From Flavobacteriales bacterium UBA3364 (GTDB lineage Bacteria > Bacteroidota > Bacteroidia > Flavobacteriales_F > PHOS-HE28): 64,000 nucleotides of DNA. The translations under genes were made by a program, and so were the position numbers. The DNA lies in contig DEQO01000125.1 of the NCBI GenBank assembly GCA_002360495.1, positions 1 through 64,000 on the forward strand, in the 5' to 3' direction. The notes below the pieces were generated by a model. That model was not told the origin of the DNA. It was given only the letters and a program-made list of their open reading frames with translations, and did not search any database. Below, piece by piece: positions 1 through 8,906 of this stretch (the stretch's first letter is position 1; every line of letters starts with the position of its first letter).

Positions 1-287
1 CCGAAATAAACCGAGCCGCTCGTGTTGTCCGCCATGTGATAGGCGCTGCGATAGTTGATCACCCAGCTATGCCCGTCGAAGGTGGTTCGGCCCTGCACGC
101 CGAACGAAAGCCGTTCGTTCAAGTCCTGGTCGTAACCCACCCCGATGTGCTGGACATCCCCATAACCCTGGGTGGAGTAGATGGGTTCGTAGTTCCACAG
201 GATCAGCCGCACGCCGCCTTGTGCACACGAGCCCGTGCATGACAGCAGCATTGCCGTGGTACAAATGGCTTCCAACATCCTTGGCAT
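1..287 (-). CDS. Secreted surface protein, N-terminal part (cut by window edge)
   Basis: A reading frame on the minus strand starts at 287 (a second ATG is at 278) and runs off the left edge without a stop. It begins with a signal peptide: MPRMLEAI, a hydrophobic stretch, then LLSCTGSCAQ. The mature part (GGVRLILWNYEPIYST, then GYDQDLNERLSFGVQGRTTF) alternates polar and hydrophobic residues like an outer-membrane beta-barrel strand pattern. It lies 55 bp after the stop of the acyltransferase-like gene on the same strand, so the two may be cotranscribed. The family cannot be named from 95 residues. The frame is convincing because the signal peptide and the downstream frame agree; the other frames give low-quality translations. 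Confidence 0.6.
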   Translation of the reverse strand, partial: MPRMLEAICTTAMLLSCTGSCAQGGVRLILWNYEPIYSTQGYGDVQHIGVGYDQDLNERLSFGVQGRTTFDGHSWVINYRSAYHMADNTSGSVYF

Positions 288-342
288 GGCCCGCGAAGTA
301 CGGGAATGATCGAATACGCCGCCCCATACAGCAAGGCGTGCA

Positions 343-1524
343 TCATCTTCCGGGACCGGTCCCCACCGTGACCTGCTTCTTGAACGGTGACCGTCGTTCG
401 AATTCGTCGGGTCCCACGGTGTGGATGAACGACCCGATGATGCGGTTGGCCACGCGGTTCCGGTGTTTCACATGGAACAGCATGCTGACGGGTCGTGCAC
501 CGATCGTGCTCTTCGCCTGCTCCGCCGTGCGTCCGAAGTTGATCTGGCGCAACCCCTTTCGAAGTGCGAATTCCAACAGATCGACCAACATGCGCTGATA
601 GGTCCCATACCGTTCATTGAGCGCGTAGTCCACTCCCACGAAATGTGCATCCAGCGTTCCGCACTGTACGAACGCCGAACTGAAGCCGATGAGATCCCCG
701 TGCAGGTAGAAACCATGGAACATCAACCTGTCGCCCAGCACGGCCTTCCACAACGCGTAGACACCGACCTTCAATCGGCCGAATATGAAGGGGGAGCGCT
801 GAAGCACATCGTCAAAAAGGCGCTGGAGCGCCGGGCCGGAATGCCGGATCTCCGCTGCTGTCATGTTCTTGATCCCAACCGCTGCCGAACGACCCAGAAT
901 GGACTTGAGCCGGGTCCGCGCCTTGGAGGTCAACGCTTCCTGGTAGTCGGCAAGGTTCTTCCACTTCGGATCGAGGTCCATGACCATGGTCACGTCCATG
1001 GCCAAGGGGTGATAACCATGGTCGCGGAGGACCCTTGCTCCATCGGGAGGTTCCGGCCAAAGATCCTTGAACAACATCACGGTGACCTTCGGCTCCAGCC
1101 GCTTATCGGCGCGCAACTGATCCATGGCCATCTCCAACACGCGCAGCTGTTCATCGCGACCGATACCCTGGGCAAAATGCGCCCCGTGATCGCCACAATG
1201 GAACACGTTGCCGCAAACGAGGCTCCCCACCTTCAATTCCTTGATGATGCGGGACCCGATAACCGCGCCAAGACCACGTACGTTTTCGCCGTACGCACTG
1301 CCGTTGTCCTCCAGATCCAGGACTTGAAAGCAGGCGATACCAACCGGCCTGTACTGCGCATCATGGAAAACGGCATAACGAAATACCATGCTTCCCATCA
1401 TGATATCCTCCAACGCGCTCAAGTGGTCATAGGACAAGTACACCGCGGCCTCATTCGAGACGATCTCCCATTCCGTGCGACGGACCAGGTGTATGGAATC
1501 GTAAATGCTGAACCGAATGTCCAT
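343..1524 (-). CDS. GNAT/BioF2-like acyltransferase-fold protein
   Basis: The start is placed at 1524 (MDIRFSIYDSI, 393 aa). The frame stays open up to 1656, but that extension is arginine-rich and low in quality. The C-terminal half (about residues 190-370) has the pattern of the acetyltransferase 6/FemAB-like GNAT fold common in Bacteroidota: FGRLKVGVYALWKAVLGDRL, then LIGFSSAF, then LDAHFVGVDYALNERYGTYQ and LRQINFGRTAEQAKSTIGA. Such proteins transfer acyl or aminoacyl groups to envelope or small-molecule substrates. The substrate here is unknown. No signal peptide is visible, so it is probably cytoplasmic. The next minus-strand gene follows after 55 bp. The family call is from motif recognition; the function is inferred only at the level of the fold. 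Confidence 0.75.
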   Translation of the reverse strand: MDIRFSIYDSIHLVRRTEWEIVSNEAAVYLSYDHLSALEDIMMGSMVFRYAVFHDAQYRPVGIACFQVLDLEDNGSAYGENVRGLGAVIGSRIIKELKVGSLVCGNVFHCGDHGAHFAQGIGRDEQLRVLEMAMDQLRADKRLEPKVTVMLFKDLWPEPPDGARVLRDHGYHPLAMDVTMVMDLDPKWKNLADYQEALTSKARTRLKSILGRSAAVGIKNMTAAEIRHSGPALQRLFDDVLQRSPFIFGRLKVGVYALWKAVLGDRLMFHGFYLHGDLIGFSSAFVQCGTLDAHFVGVDYALNERYGTYQRMLVDLLEFALRKGLRQINFGRTAEQAKSTIGARPVSMLFHVKHRNRVANRIIGSFIHTVGPDEFERRSPFKKQVTVGTGPGR

Positions 1525-1666
1525 TGACAACGAGGTGTCCTCTATGGACGGTCGGCTACGGTCTTTACTTCGATCGAGCATGTCCGACCCATCACTTCCG
1601 GCTTGGATGGCATGGTCGAGAGAACGTTGACCGACCCGTGCCGGCCGCAGCAGCATTCGTCCGCTT

Positions 1667-4549
1667 CTACCTCACCAGCGTTATCGAACCCGTCACCTCC
1701 TTCCGTTTCTGGTAGGGTAGAACGTATCCAACACGGTACGTATATACCCCTGTGGGTGATAAGCCACCGCTGTACGTGCCATCCCAGCCGCTTTGCGGGT
1801 CCTTGGAGGCGAAGATCACCTCGCCGAAACGGTCGTAAACCTCCACGAAGAAATCCTCCGGTTCACATGCACCGGTGCAATTCCAGGTGTCGTTCCAGGT
1901 GTCGTTGTTGGGCGTGAAGGACGAGGGTATCCAGACGTTGCACAAGGTGGTGCAGTCCTGTAACGTGATCACCCGCTGCACTTCCACCACACCGCAACTG
2001 AGCGTGGCCTGTAGCGTAACGCGTATTTCACCGTCCGCGGAGAACCCGACGACGGGGTCGATAGCAGTGGAATTGGAAGCAGCCCCATCGAAATCCCAAT
2101 GGGCGCTCAACACCGTCGAGTCCGCCACCAAGGTGAACTGTACCGGCTCCTGGAAGCAATCGGCATCATCCATGAATTCGGCTTCGCACAGGCACTCGAT
2201 GTTGGTCACGACGACCAAGGCCTCGTCCGCACAACCGTTCGCGTCGACCACGGAGATGCCATACGTACCCGGATCGTACACAGCGGTTGGATCATCCAGC
2301 GACTGCCCATCCAAGGTGTATGAGGCGATCATTCCAGCGACGGGAAATACTGTGCTCAGATCCACTGTTTGCCACGGGCAGAGCGGGAAGGAAAGGTCCG
2401 CACCCAGATCGGGGGCGGTGTTCATCGTCAGCGCCACCATGGCGGTATCGGTGCAACCGGAACCATTGACCGCCACCAACCGATAGTCGCCCGATACATC
2501 CACGATCGCAGGATCCGTCACCGCCACGCCTTCCAATGTCCATGACGCGTCAAGGCCGGTAGTGGAATACAACTGGGTAAGGTCGAAGGAGGTGCCGGAA
2601 CAACTGCTGGCCACCTCGTCCGCACCCAGTGTCGGTGCAGGGTCAAGTACCACGGTGACCACGGCTGTGGCCACACACTGCGCCGCGGTGGTGACCGTCA
2701 AGGAATACGCGCCCGCATCCATCGCGGATGTCGGGTCGGCAACAGCTGTTCCGCCCTGCGTCCACGCTGTCGTATGGCTGCCGGTCGCGTAAAGTGCGGT
2801 GAGGTCCACTCCAACGCCAGTGCAACTCGTTATCGATTGATCCGGACCGATCACAGGTACCGGGTCGACCACGATCTCCGTACGGGCCGTATCGGCGCAG
2901 CCATTGGCATCCGTGGCGATCAGCATGTACAGACCTGCGTCGAACACCGCGGTAGGGTCGGGTACCGGATCGCCGGACAACGTCCAACTCGTGGAGAGCC
3001 CGGTGGTCGGGAAGAAGACGGTCAAGTCGGCCGCTTCATTCTCACACGTGTTATCGATCAGGTCCGGCCCGAGGTCGGGGCCCAAGTTCAACGTCACCAC
3101 CACGAGCGCGGTATCGGTACAGCCTCCTCCGGCGGAGGACACCACCAATTGATAGGTCCCACCTTGGTACACCGTCCCCGGTGTCAGGATCGGTGCACCG
3201 AAATACGTCCACTCCGCAGTGGAACCGGCCGTGTTGTACAGCGCAGTAAGGTCGAGCGAAGCATTGTCGCACAGATCGTGCGCCTGATCCGCACCCAAGG
3301 CCAGCCCAGCATCCACCCCAAGGGTCACATCCGCCATATCCGAACAACCACCGGCCGCCGTCACGGTCAGCGAATAAACGCCCGCATCCGTGGCCGCCTC
3401 GGGAGTCATGAAGGGAACACCCCCGAATGTCCAGGATGCCGAGAAACCGCTGGTATTGTAGAGCGCTGTCAGATCGACACTCCCATCCGGACAGGTGTTC
3501 ACCGACTGGTCTGCACCCAATACCGGACCGGCCGTGATATTGAGCTCGACGAAAGCGGTATCGTTGCAACCACCGGGATTCTCCTCGATCAACCGGTACA
3601 GCCCCGGATCGGTGGCTTGCATGGCAGTGGCATTGGCGATGGGCGTGCCGTCCACGGACCACATGGGTGTTCCCCCGGACATCGTGAACAGTGCCGTGAG
3701 ATCGACCGGGCCGTCGCTATCGCATTGGTCCACCACTTGGTCGGGACCAAGTGAAGCCGGGTTGGAAAAAACAACGTCGTAAGTGGCGGTATACATGCAT
3801 CCGTCCCACGGATCCATGGCATCGATCCAGTACTGGCCGGGTATGGTCACTGCCGTCGGGTCCGGAACAGGAGCCCAGTTCGGTCCCGTGAAGGTGTACA
3901 TGTACCCCGGCATGAAGTTCGTGTAGTAGCCCTGCAGGTCCACCGCTGCCCCGCTACAGATGTAGGCCACATCACTAGGGATGAAGCCCCAGCACGGCGG
4001 TGGCGGCGGGGTGAACGAGAACGCGAATCCACCGCTCGCTGCACCATCGAACCAACCAGGGGTCCATGTTCCACCCGGACCTGTTCCACCATTGGCACAT
4101 GCGGTATCGGTCACCGTGATCGTCCACGTGCCATCGGCGTTCTCCCAATCGAACACATCGAACCCACCGCCCTGCGCCGTGAACCAGCCGGTGAACGGAG
4201 CCGTGCCGGTGGTGATGGACGGGAACCCTGAATAGCCGAACGAGGTATTGGTGTAGTTCTGGCCACCAGCACCGTTGAATTCCGATAACAGCAGCTCGGT
4301 GCCCTCGGGCGAGGTCAATGTGATCTGCAGGGTCTGAGGATGATCGCTCGTGATGTTCATCGTCAGTTCACTCAACGTGAACCCGCCACCCGAGTTCCAT
4401 GGTGGTACGAGTGTGCCGATGCCGCTGACGTTCGCCGTGAACGTGCTTGTCGCGCACAAGGGAATGGGGCCGCTATTGAACGGATAGGTCTGCGCAACGA
4501 CCGGTTTGGACAAACCGGTCAGGAGCAGCAGGACAAGAAGTGAACGCAT
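1667..4549 (-). CDS. T9SS type B sorting domain protein with seven Ig-like repeats
   Basis: A 960-aa secreted protein. The signal peptide is MRSLLVLLLLTGLSKPVVAQ. Residues about 25-180 resemble the proprotein convertase P-domain (QITLTSPEGTELLLSEFNG, DGTWTITVTDTA), followed by a proline run (TPPPPPC). From about residue 268 to 785 there are seven repeats of about 75 residues, each built as LGxDQ...C...VDLTALY.T.G...SWT..G..V.DP......G.Y.L.V....GC.DTA. A PKD-like segment (AHWDFDGAAS) follows. The last 90 residues are the gliding-motility-associated type B sorting domain: WIPSSFTPNNDTWND, then VYDRFGEVIFAS and GWDGTYSG, ending in TGSITLVR. It is expected to be exported by the Sec pathway and then the type IX system and kept at the cell surface. 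Paired cysteines in each repeat suggest one disulfide per repeat. Confidence 0.92.
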   Translation of the reverse strand: MRSLLVLLLLTGLSKPVVAQTYPFNSGPIPLCATSTFTANVSGIGTLVPPWNSGGGFTLSELTMNITSDHPQTLQITLTSPEGTELLLSEFNGAGGQNYTNTSFGYSGFPSITTGTAPFTGWFTAQGGGFDVFDWENADGTWTITVTDTACANGGTGPGGTWTPGWFDGAASGGFAFSFTPPPPPCWGFIPSDVAYICSGAAVDLQGYYTNFMPGYMYTFTGPNWAPVPDPTAVTIPGQYWIDAMDPWDGCMYTATYDVVFSNPASLGPDQVVDQCDSDGPVDLTALFTMSGGTPMWSVDGTPIANATAMQATDPGLYRLIEENPGGCNDTAFVELNITAGPVLGADQSVNTCPDGSVDLTALYNTSGFSASWTFGGVPFMTPEAATDAGVYSLTVTAAGGCSDMADVTLGVDAGLALGADQAHDLCDNASLDLTALYNTAGSTAEWTYFGAPILTPGTVYQGGTYQLVVSSAGGGCTDTALVVVTLNLGPDLGPDLIDNTCENEAADLTVFFPTTGLSTSWTLSGDPVPDPTAVFDAGLYMLIATDANGCADTARTEIVVDPVPVIGPDQSITSCTGVGVDLTALYATGSHTTAWTQGGTAVADPTSAMDAGAYSLTVTTAAQCVATAVVTVVLDPAPTLGADEVASSCSGTSFDLTQLYSTTGLDASWTLEGVAVTDPAIVDVSGDYRLVAVNGSGCTDTAMVALTMNTAPDLGADLSFPLCPWQTVDLSTVFPVAGMIASYTLDGQSLDDPTAVYDPGTYGISVVDANGCADEALVVVTNIECLCEAEFMDDADCFQEPVQFTLVADSTVLSAHWDFDGAASNSTAIDPVVGFSADGEIRVTLQATLSCGVVEVQRVITLQDCTTLCNVWIPSSFTPNNDTWNDTWNCTGACEPEDFFVEVYDRFGEVIFASKDPQSGWDGTYSGGLSPTGVYTYRVGYVLPYQKRKEVTGSITLVR

Positions 4550-4837
4550 TGCAACAAGGTGGGGTGGTCGAAGGTCAGGGTGGCACGACCAAATCTATTG
4601 GTCCACATCCAATTGACGCTGTTTTCCGTGCGAAGTTGCTTGCGGGTCGCCGCCCCGGCCCTCTGGCGCGGGTCGGTGGTCGATCGGCCGGATCGGAACG
4701 AGATGCCCCCTGACCGCCCTGCCTGCGGGCCAGCATCGTCCGCCGACCAATAATTCCCCATCGATGGCCACGAAGACCGTTCGATCCGGTAACCATTTGT
4801 GCATGAGTGCGACATGTACTACAACACCCGCCTTATC

Positions 4838-5212
4838 ATGCGCGCCCAGCAACTATTCGCCCTTTCCGTGATCTTCTCGTTCGTATCCTCCATGTTCGAT
4901 CATACTCCGCAGCGAACGGCCGGAACCCATCCGTTGGATGACCCGGCATCCCTGTTCGATGGGTGGGCCGGTGGGCAACGCGACCTCCTGGACTTCAATA
5001 TCCTCCAACACACCTGTGCGCTATACGTCGCTCTTCGATCCAGTGCTTGGGAGGGACCGATCGCTTTCGGTCGCGAAATGGATGACAGCATGGTGCATTG
5101 GAACATGTGCCCTGGTGGCACCATGGTGGCCTGTACCGTAACGCCCTCTGCGGATGGCGATACGATCATCACCGGTATTCCATGGCCGTATACGCCTGTG
5201 GCCGGCCATTGA
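4838..5212 (+). CDS. Small putative secreted protein, unknown
   Basis: A 124-aa frame starting at MRAQQLFALSVIFSFVSSMF, which reads as a signal peptide. The frame opens further upstream at 4799, but that adds non-hydrophobic residues before the signal. The mature part contains LLDFNILQHTCALYVAL, WEGPIAFGREMDD and TVTPSADGDTIITGIPWP, with three cysteines. I do not recognise a family. It stands alone between a divergent T9SS gene on the left and a weak minus-strand gene on the right. Codon choice looks acceptable, but no clear promoter was found, so this is only a moderately supported gene. Confidence 0.45.
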   Translation: MRAQQLFALSVIFSFVSSMFDHTPQRTAGTHPLDDPASLFDGWAGGQRDLLDFNILQHTCALYVALRSSAWEGPIAFGREMDDSMVHWNMCPGGTMVACTVTPSADGDTIITGIPWPYTPVAGH

Positions 5213-5352
5213 AGCTCGACGCTTCGACCGCCAGTGCGCGGTCACCAACCTGCCTTGTGCGCGTGATGGTGGCCTACACCTCTGACCTTGATCAGTGACG
5301 AGGCGTCACCCGGGGAACAGGCAATGGTAGGAAGGGTGCAGCAAGGTCCGCC

Positions 5353-5529
5353 TCACGGACCCGGATCGAAATAGCGCGGCAAGCTCCAGAGAAGGATGCG
5401 GTCCGGTGGGATCAGCACGGATGGCATGCTCAATACCATCAGCTTGATCAGGAAGAGCAACACGATGAACTGCAACACGGAGAGGCCGCCGAGCGCCATG
5501 CGATCATCGTACGGTTGAGCGGCGAGCAT
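5353..5529 (-). CDS. Possible small single-pass membrane protein
   Basis: A 58-aa frame starting at MLAAQPYDDRMALGG (alternative ATG at 5499). Its core, LSVLQFIVLLFLIKLMVLSM, would span a membrane once. The end is IPPDRILLWSLPRYFDPGP. On the minus strand, TACCTTTC at 5542-5535 resembles the phylum's -7 element and lies six bases before the ATG. That is the main reason for believing the gene; the family is unknown. The rest of 5213-5673 shows nothing else I can support. Confidence 0.35.
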   Translation of the reverse strand: MLAAQPYDDRMALGGLSVLQFIVLLFLIKLMVLSMPSVLIPPDRILLWSLPRYFDPGP

Positions 5530-5673
5530 CGAAGGAAAGGTAGCGCTTGGAAGGATCGAGGTCCCAACCCAGATCCAAAGGCGATGCAGACTCTTGATCG
5601 TGTTCCAATTATCTTGCCTACACGTGACCCTGGTCGCTTCACCATCCCAAGGCAACGCAAACCCATTTCTCCC

Positions 5674-8016
5674 ATGATCCGATCACTCGTCTTGTTGTGT
5701 TCTTTCGCCGCGACCTGCGCTTCACAGGCCCAGATCGTACGCTATGTCACAAGCCTTTTATACGAGGGGCAAGGGACCTTGCACGACGTGGTACAACAGG
5801 CCGAGAGCGGTGATACCATCAGGTTCGAGGTGACCGGGGTGATCTTCGTCGGGGATGGCGGCATTACTTCCTTGTACAAAGACCTGGTGATCGAAGGCCC
5901 TGGAACAGATCTGCTGGCGATCGACGGCAATGGGGTCAGTGCGCCATTCATGATCGTGGGGGGGTCTACGCTCATGCGTGGAATGACCATAAGGAATGGT
6001 AGCAGGCCAAGCAATTCAAGCGCTGGTGGAGGTGGCTTGTACTTCAATGGCGATACACTTACGCTGGTCGACGTGCATGTCACCCGTTGTAGCACCACAT
6101 CGTACAATAGCCCTGGTGGGGGGGGCATCCATGCGAGCGGTGACGCGGTGCGTATGATCGAATGTCTTGTGGACAGCAACTATTTCCAGGGTTTGGCACA
6201 TGCGAAGGGTGGTGGACTCTTGATCAACAGTGCGGCATACGAACTGATCGATTGTACCATCCAAGGGAATCAGATCTCGGCGCAGAGTTCTGGCACCGCC
6301 CAAGCCAAGGCTTCAGGTGGCGGCGCCTACCTCGAAGGGTCCGGGACCATCAACGGTTGTGTCATCAACGGCAATATCGCCGCGGCAAGCGGTGACTTCA
6401 TTCCCAACTCCCCGGGCGGTGCTACGGCGCAGGCAGGCGCTTTGTATTTGTATGGATACCCAGCAGGTGAAGTGACCATTCTGAACTCCACCATCTCGGA
6501 CAATCAGTCGAGGACAGGAGGCAATGGCGATCGGGCTTGGGAGGCTGGTGCCATCTATTCGTTCGGTGGCGATCTTACCATCACGGGTTCGACCATTTCC
6601 CGCAACAAGTTGGTTGCCCCGGAACCGGACGTGCATGATACACGAGGGGGTGCCATTTTCGTCACCTACTCTGGAAACCTGCGCTTGTCCAACTGCGTGT
6701 TGGACAGCAACGTTGCTCGTATCGGTAGCGCGATATTCTGGAATGGACTGTTCACGCCCACGGGCGGTTTCAGCGGCGCTCTTGACCTGCAACGAACACG
6801 GATCTCGCATGGCATGGGCCGCACCGATGAATTCGCGGTCAGCGCAGAACGCGCCTCACGGGTCACCTTGCGCGAGGTGGAATTCTCCGAGAACAGCGAT
6901 GGTGGCCTCTTTTTCCAACTCTCCGATACGCTGCTCGCGGAGCGATGCCTTTTTACTGGGAATGCTCAAGGAGCACTTGTAAACGCGTTCTCATCCGAAG
7001 CGACCAGCATCGTGAATTCCACGTTCGATCACAATACCATCGGCGGAGGGCTTACGGTCCAAGGAGGAACGCTGGATCTCCGGAACTGCACCTTCGTGGA
7101 TGATTCACTGGCCTCCGGAGCACCATCCGGTCGAGAGCTCAGTTCGTATTCATGCCAATTGATATTGCGCAATAATCTCTTCGCTGAAACCCACAGCCAT
7201 GGGATATCGGCTTATCTCGACGTTGGCGGCAGTACGGTGATCAGCGAAGGGGGGAACGTATGTGGCGATGGCTCTTTCGGCGCAGCACTGGACCAAACCA
7301 ACGACGCCACCGACACGGAAGCAGGACTCGACACGTTCGGGGATCATGGCGGACCCACACGGACCTGGTCACTACTGCCCACGAGCACCTGCATCGACCG
7401 GGATGCGGAGGGTACCCTGACCATGGATCAGCGCGGCCTTGCGCGTGATGCGAACGTTGACGCTGGTGCTTTCGAGTTCGGTGGCCTTGATCCGACCATC
7501 AGCCTTATGGATCAATCATCAGACACCGTGGTGTGCATGGGCAACGAACTGGTGCTTCATGTGAACGCTGCCAGTGCGGTAGCGCTCACGTTCCAATGGT
7601 CGCATAATGACGTAGTGATACCCGACGCCCAGAGCGAACTGCTCCCATTGACTGCTTCCTTGAACGCCGCAGGCACCTATATATGCACCATCACCAACGG
7701 TATCCAGACCGTGGAGTCGGCCGCAATGGAAGTGGGCGTGGACGTGTGCGCAGGCATTCCCGCTCATTCTGGATCGACATGGCGGCTTTACCCGAACCCC
7801 AGCGATGCCGACCGCGGAGTGAACATCTGTTCGGAAGTCAATGTCGGGCGAATGCGCATCAGGTTGATCGATGTGCAAGGCCGCCCTGTGACCGGACCTC
7901 TTACGATCGAAGGGCCATGTGGTCATCTGCCGCTGACCGGTGTTGGACCGGGCATGTATGCAGTTGGCGTGGAGATGAACGGAACGGAGCGCTGGCGTGG
8001 AGTGGTCGTGCAGTGA
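5674..8016 (+). CDS. Parallel beta-helix, choice-of-anchor Q, T9SS type A protein
   Basis: A 780-aa secreted protein starting at MIRSLVLLCSFAATCASQAQ, a clear signal peptide; the frame is open upstream to 5515 but without signal features. Residues about 20-560 are parallel beta-helix rungs, rich in G, N and S with repeated phrases such as GGGLYFNGDTLTLVDVHVTR, TINGCVINGN and LTITGSTISRN. The segment LDTFGDHGGPTRTWSLLP, then DQRGLARDANVDAGAFEF, is the choice-of-anchor Q signature that caps such helices. An Ig-like domain follows (TFQWSHNDVVIPDAQSELLP, then GTYICTITNG). The end is a type A sorting domain: WRLYPNPSDADRG, then VGPGMYAVGVEMNG. It is predicted to be exported by T9SS and displayed or released, with adhesin or polysaccharide-binding roles possible. 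It ends just before the repeat at 8052. Confidence 0.9.
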   Translation: MIRSLVLLCSFAATCASQAQIVRYVTSLLYEGQGTLHDVVQQAESGDTIRFEVTGVIFVGDGGITSLYKDLVIEGPGTDLLAIDGNGVSAPFMIVGGSTLMRGMTIRNGSRPSNSSAGGGGLYFNGDTLTLVDVHVTRCSTTSYNSPGGGGIHASGDAVRMIECLVDSNYFQGLAHAKGGGLLINSAAYELIDCTIQGNQISAQSSGTAQAKASGGGAYLEGSGTINGCVINGNIAAASGDFIPNSPGGATAQAGALYLYGYPAGEVTILNSTISDNQSRTGGNGDRAWEAGAIYSFGGDLTITGSTISRNKLVAPEPDVHDTRGGAIFVTYSGNLRLSNCVLDSNVARIGSAIFWNGLFTPTGGFSGALDLQRTRISHGMGRTDEFAVSAERASRVTLREVEFSENSDGGLFFQLSDTLLAERCLFTGNAQGALVNAFSSEATSIVNSTFDHNTIGGGLTVQGGTLDLRNCTFVDDSLASGAPSGRELSSYSCQLILRNNLFAETHSHGISAYLDVGGSTVISEGGNVCGDGSFGAALDQTNDATDTEAGLDTFGDHGGPTRTWSLLPTSTCIDRDAEGTLTMDQRGLARDANVDAGAFEFGGLDPTISLMDQSSDTVVCMGNELVLHVNAASAVALTFQWSHNDVVIPDAQSELLPLTASLNAAGTYICTITNGIQTVESAAMEVGVDVCAGIPAHSGSTWRLYPNPSDADRGVNICSEVNVGRMRIRLIDVQGRPVTGPLTIEGPCGHLPLTGVGPGMYAVGVEMNGTERWRGVVVQ

Positions 8017-8051
8017 TCGGTCTGTTACGCGGAATGGCAAATGATGGGGTC

Positions 8052-8227
8052 TAGATCTGCGCGTCCGCCGTACGGCGGACGCGCAACAACGTAGGCTCAT
8101 GGTAGCCTTTGGCTACGTACCCAGCAAGCATGCGGGCGCAAGGGTAGCCACAGGCTACCATGTTCCAGTTCGCGTCGAGCGTAGCCGCAGGCTACGCTCA
8201 AATAGCGGCCACGCTACGCGCAGTTGG
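8052..8227. repeat. Hairpin-rich REP-like repeat, copy 1
   Basis: Positions 8122-8227 match 9517-9622 with six differences in 106 bases, in the same orientation. The copy contains several hairpins built on GTAGCC-nnn-GGCTAC: 8102-8116 (loop TTT), 8144-8158 (loop ACA) and 8177-8199 (10-bp stem GAGCGTAGCC, loop GCA). A perfect 26-base palindrome at 8059-8084 is present only in this copy. The two copies bracket the toxin-antitoxin genes. No transposase is nearby. Confidence 0.85.
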
Positions 8228-8234
8228 GGGATAC

Positions 8235-8242
8235 TATCTTTG
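8235..8242 (+). promoter_or_regulatory. Candidate -7 promoter element of first antitoxin gene
   Basis: TATCTTTG fits the Bacteroidota -7 consensus TAnnTTTG exactly. It lies 18 bases before the ATG at 8260 and directly after the repeat. No convincing -33 element was seen, because the upstream bases belong to the repeat's end. Confidence 0.45.
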
Positions 8243-8259
8243 GGACAAGCTCCTATACC

Positions 8260-8490
8260 ATGAAGCTCAACGACCTGAAGGTTTCGCTCGCTAAGCAGAT
8301 CCTCGAATCAGAGAACGAATCAGAATTGAGGTCCGTGGACGAAGTGTTGAATCCTCCCGCGCACTTCAAGTTGAGCGCTGCGCAGAAAGCTGAGCTTGAT
8401 CGCGACTTCGCCGACTATAAAGCAGGCAAAGGCAAGAACCATACGTGGGCGGAGGTGAAAGCACACGTTCGTGGTCTTCGTGCGAAATGA
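8260..8490 (+). CDS. Antitoxin / putative addiction module component
   Basis: A 76-aa protein beginning MKLNDLKVSLAKQILESE. It is short, charged and mostly helical, with the C-terminal pattern AELDRDFADYKAGKGKNHTW, typical of antitoxins paired with RelE/ParE toxins. It resembles the second antitoxin here (AELDAQRADHLSGKSKSFTA), so the two modules are paralogous. Its stop overlaps the toxin start (ATGA), implying translational coupling. It should bind and neutralise the downstream toxin and repress the operon. That toxin is interrupted, so this antitoxin may survive as a relic or as a cross-neutraliser of the second toxin. Confidence 0.8.
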   Translation: MKLNDLKVSLAKQILESENESELRSVDEVLNPPAHFKLSAAQKAELDRDFADYKAGKGKNHTWAEVKAHVRGLRAK

Positions 8491-8786
8491 AACGCACGCT
8501 CATCCTGCGGCCTTCGGCACGGCAGAACATTGCTGATGGCGACAAATGGTACGAAGGGAAAAGACAAGGCCTTGGCGATCGCTTCCTCATGGAAGTGCAA
8601 CGTTGCCTCGGATAAATCCTGGCCAACCCGAACGGCTTCCAACGTGTGCATGGACAATTCCGTCAAGCTCCGCTGAATGGCTTCCCGTATGTGGTGACCT
8701 ACCGTGCCGATGGAGAGACCGTTGTGGTCATGCGCGTCTTCCACACCAGCCAGCACCCGAAGAAGAAATTCCGACGCAAGAAGTAG
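8487..8786 (+). pseudogene. RelE/ParE-family toxin interrupted by in-frame stop
   Basis: From ATG 8487 the frame reads MKRTLILRPSARQNIADGDK, then RQGLGDRFLMEVQRCLG, and reaches TAA at 8613-8615 (codon 43). The same frame continues without further stops for 56 codons: NPNGFQRVHGQFRQAPLNGF, then PYVVTYRADGETVVVMRVFH, ending HPKKKFRRKK and TAG. Joined together it is a normal-length (about 99 aa) RelE/ParE toxin with GLGDRF and FPYVV motifs shared with the intact toxin at 8907-9197. A single base change in the TAA codon would restore it. Either the toxin was inactivated by a nonsense mutation or the base is an assembly error. It overlaps the antitoxin stop by four bases. Confidence 0.8.
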
Positions 8787-8825
8787 CGCGCGGCTTCGAG
8801 GCGCAGGGTCCTCTTCGAGAGACCC

Positions 8826-8898
8826 GGCGCAGGTTTGGAGGACGGAAGACCCTGCTGTGGTTTAGGCGCAGGTGTGGGGAAGACCCTGTTGTGGTTTA
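8826..8898. repeat. Short imperfect tandem duplication between convergent toxins
   Basis: Two adjacent units, 8826-8864 (39 bases) and 8865-8898 (34 bases), share GGCGCAGG, GGAAGACCCTG and TGTGGTTTA with a 5-base length difference. A third partial GGCGCAGGGTCC lies just upstream near 8801. The region separates the 3' ends of the two convergent toxin genes. Confidence 0.6.
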
Positions 8899-8906
8899 AA
8901 TACCAA

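Noticed and set aside
421..1527. A 368-codon plus-strand frame opposite the acyltransferase-like gene
   Set aside because: His/Gln/Arg-rich antisense image; the minus strand carries the recognisable fold.
8052..8227. Idea that the hairpin repeat is a CRISPR remnant or an IS end
   Set aside because: Only two copies 1.4 kb apart, no spacers, no transposase, and no target-site duplication could be recognised.
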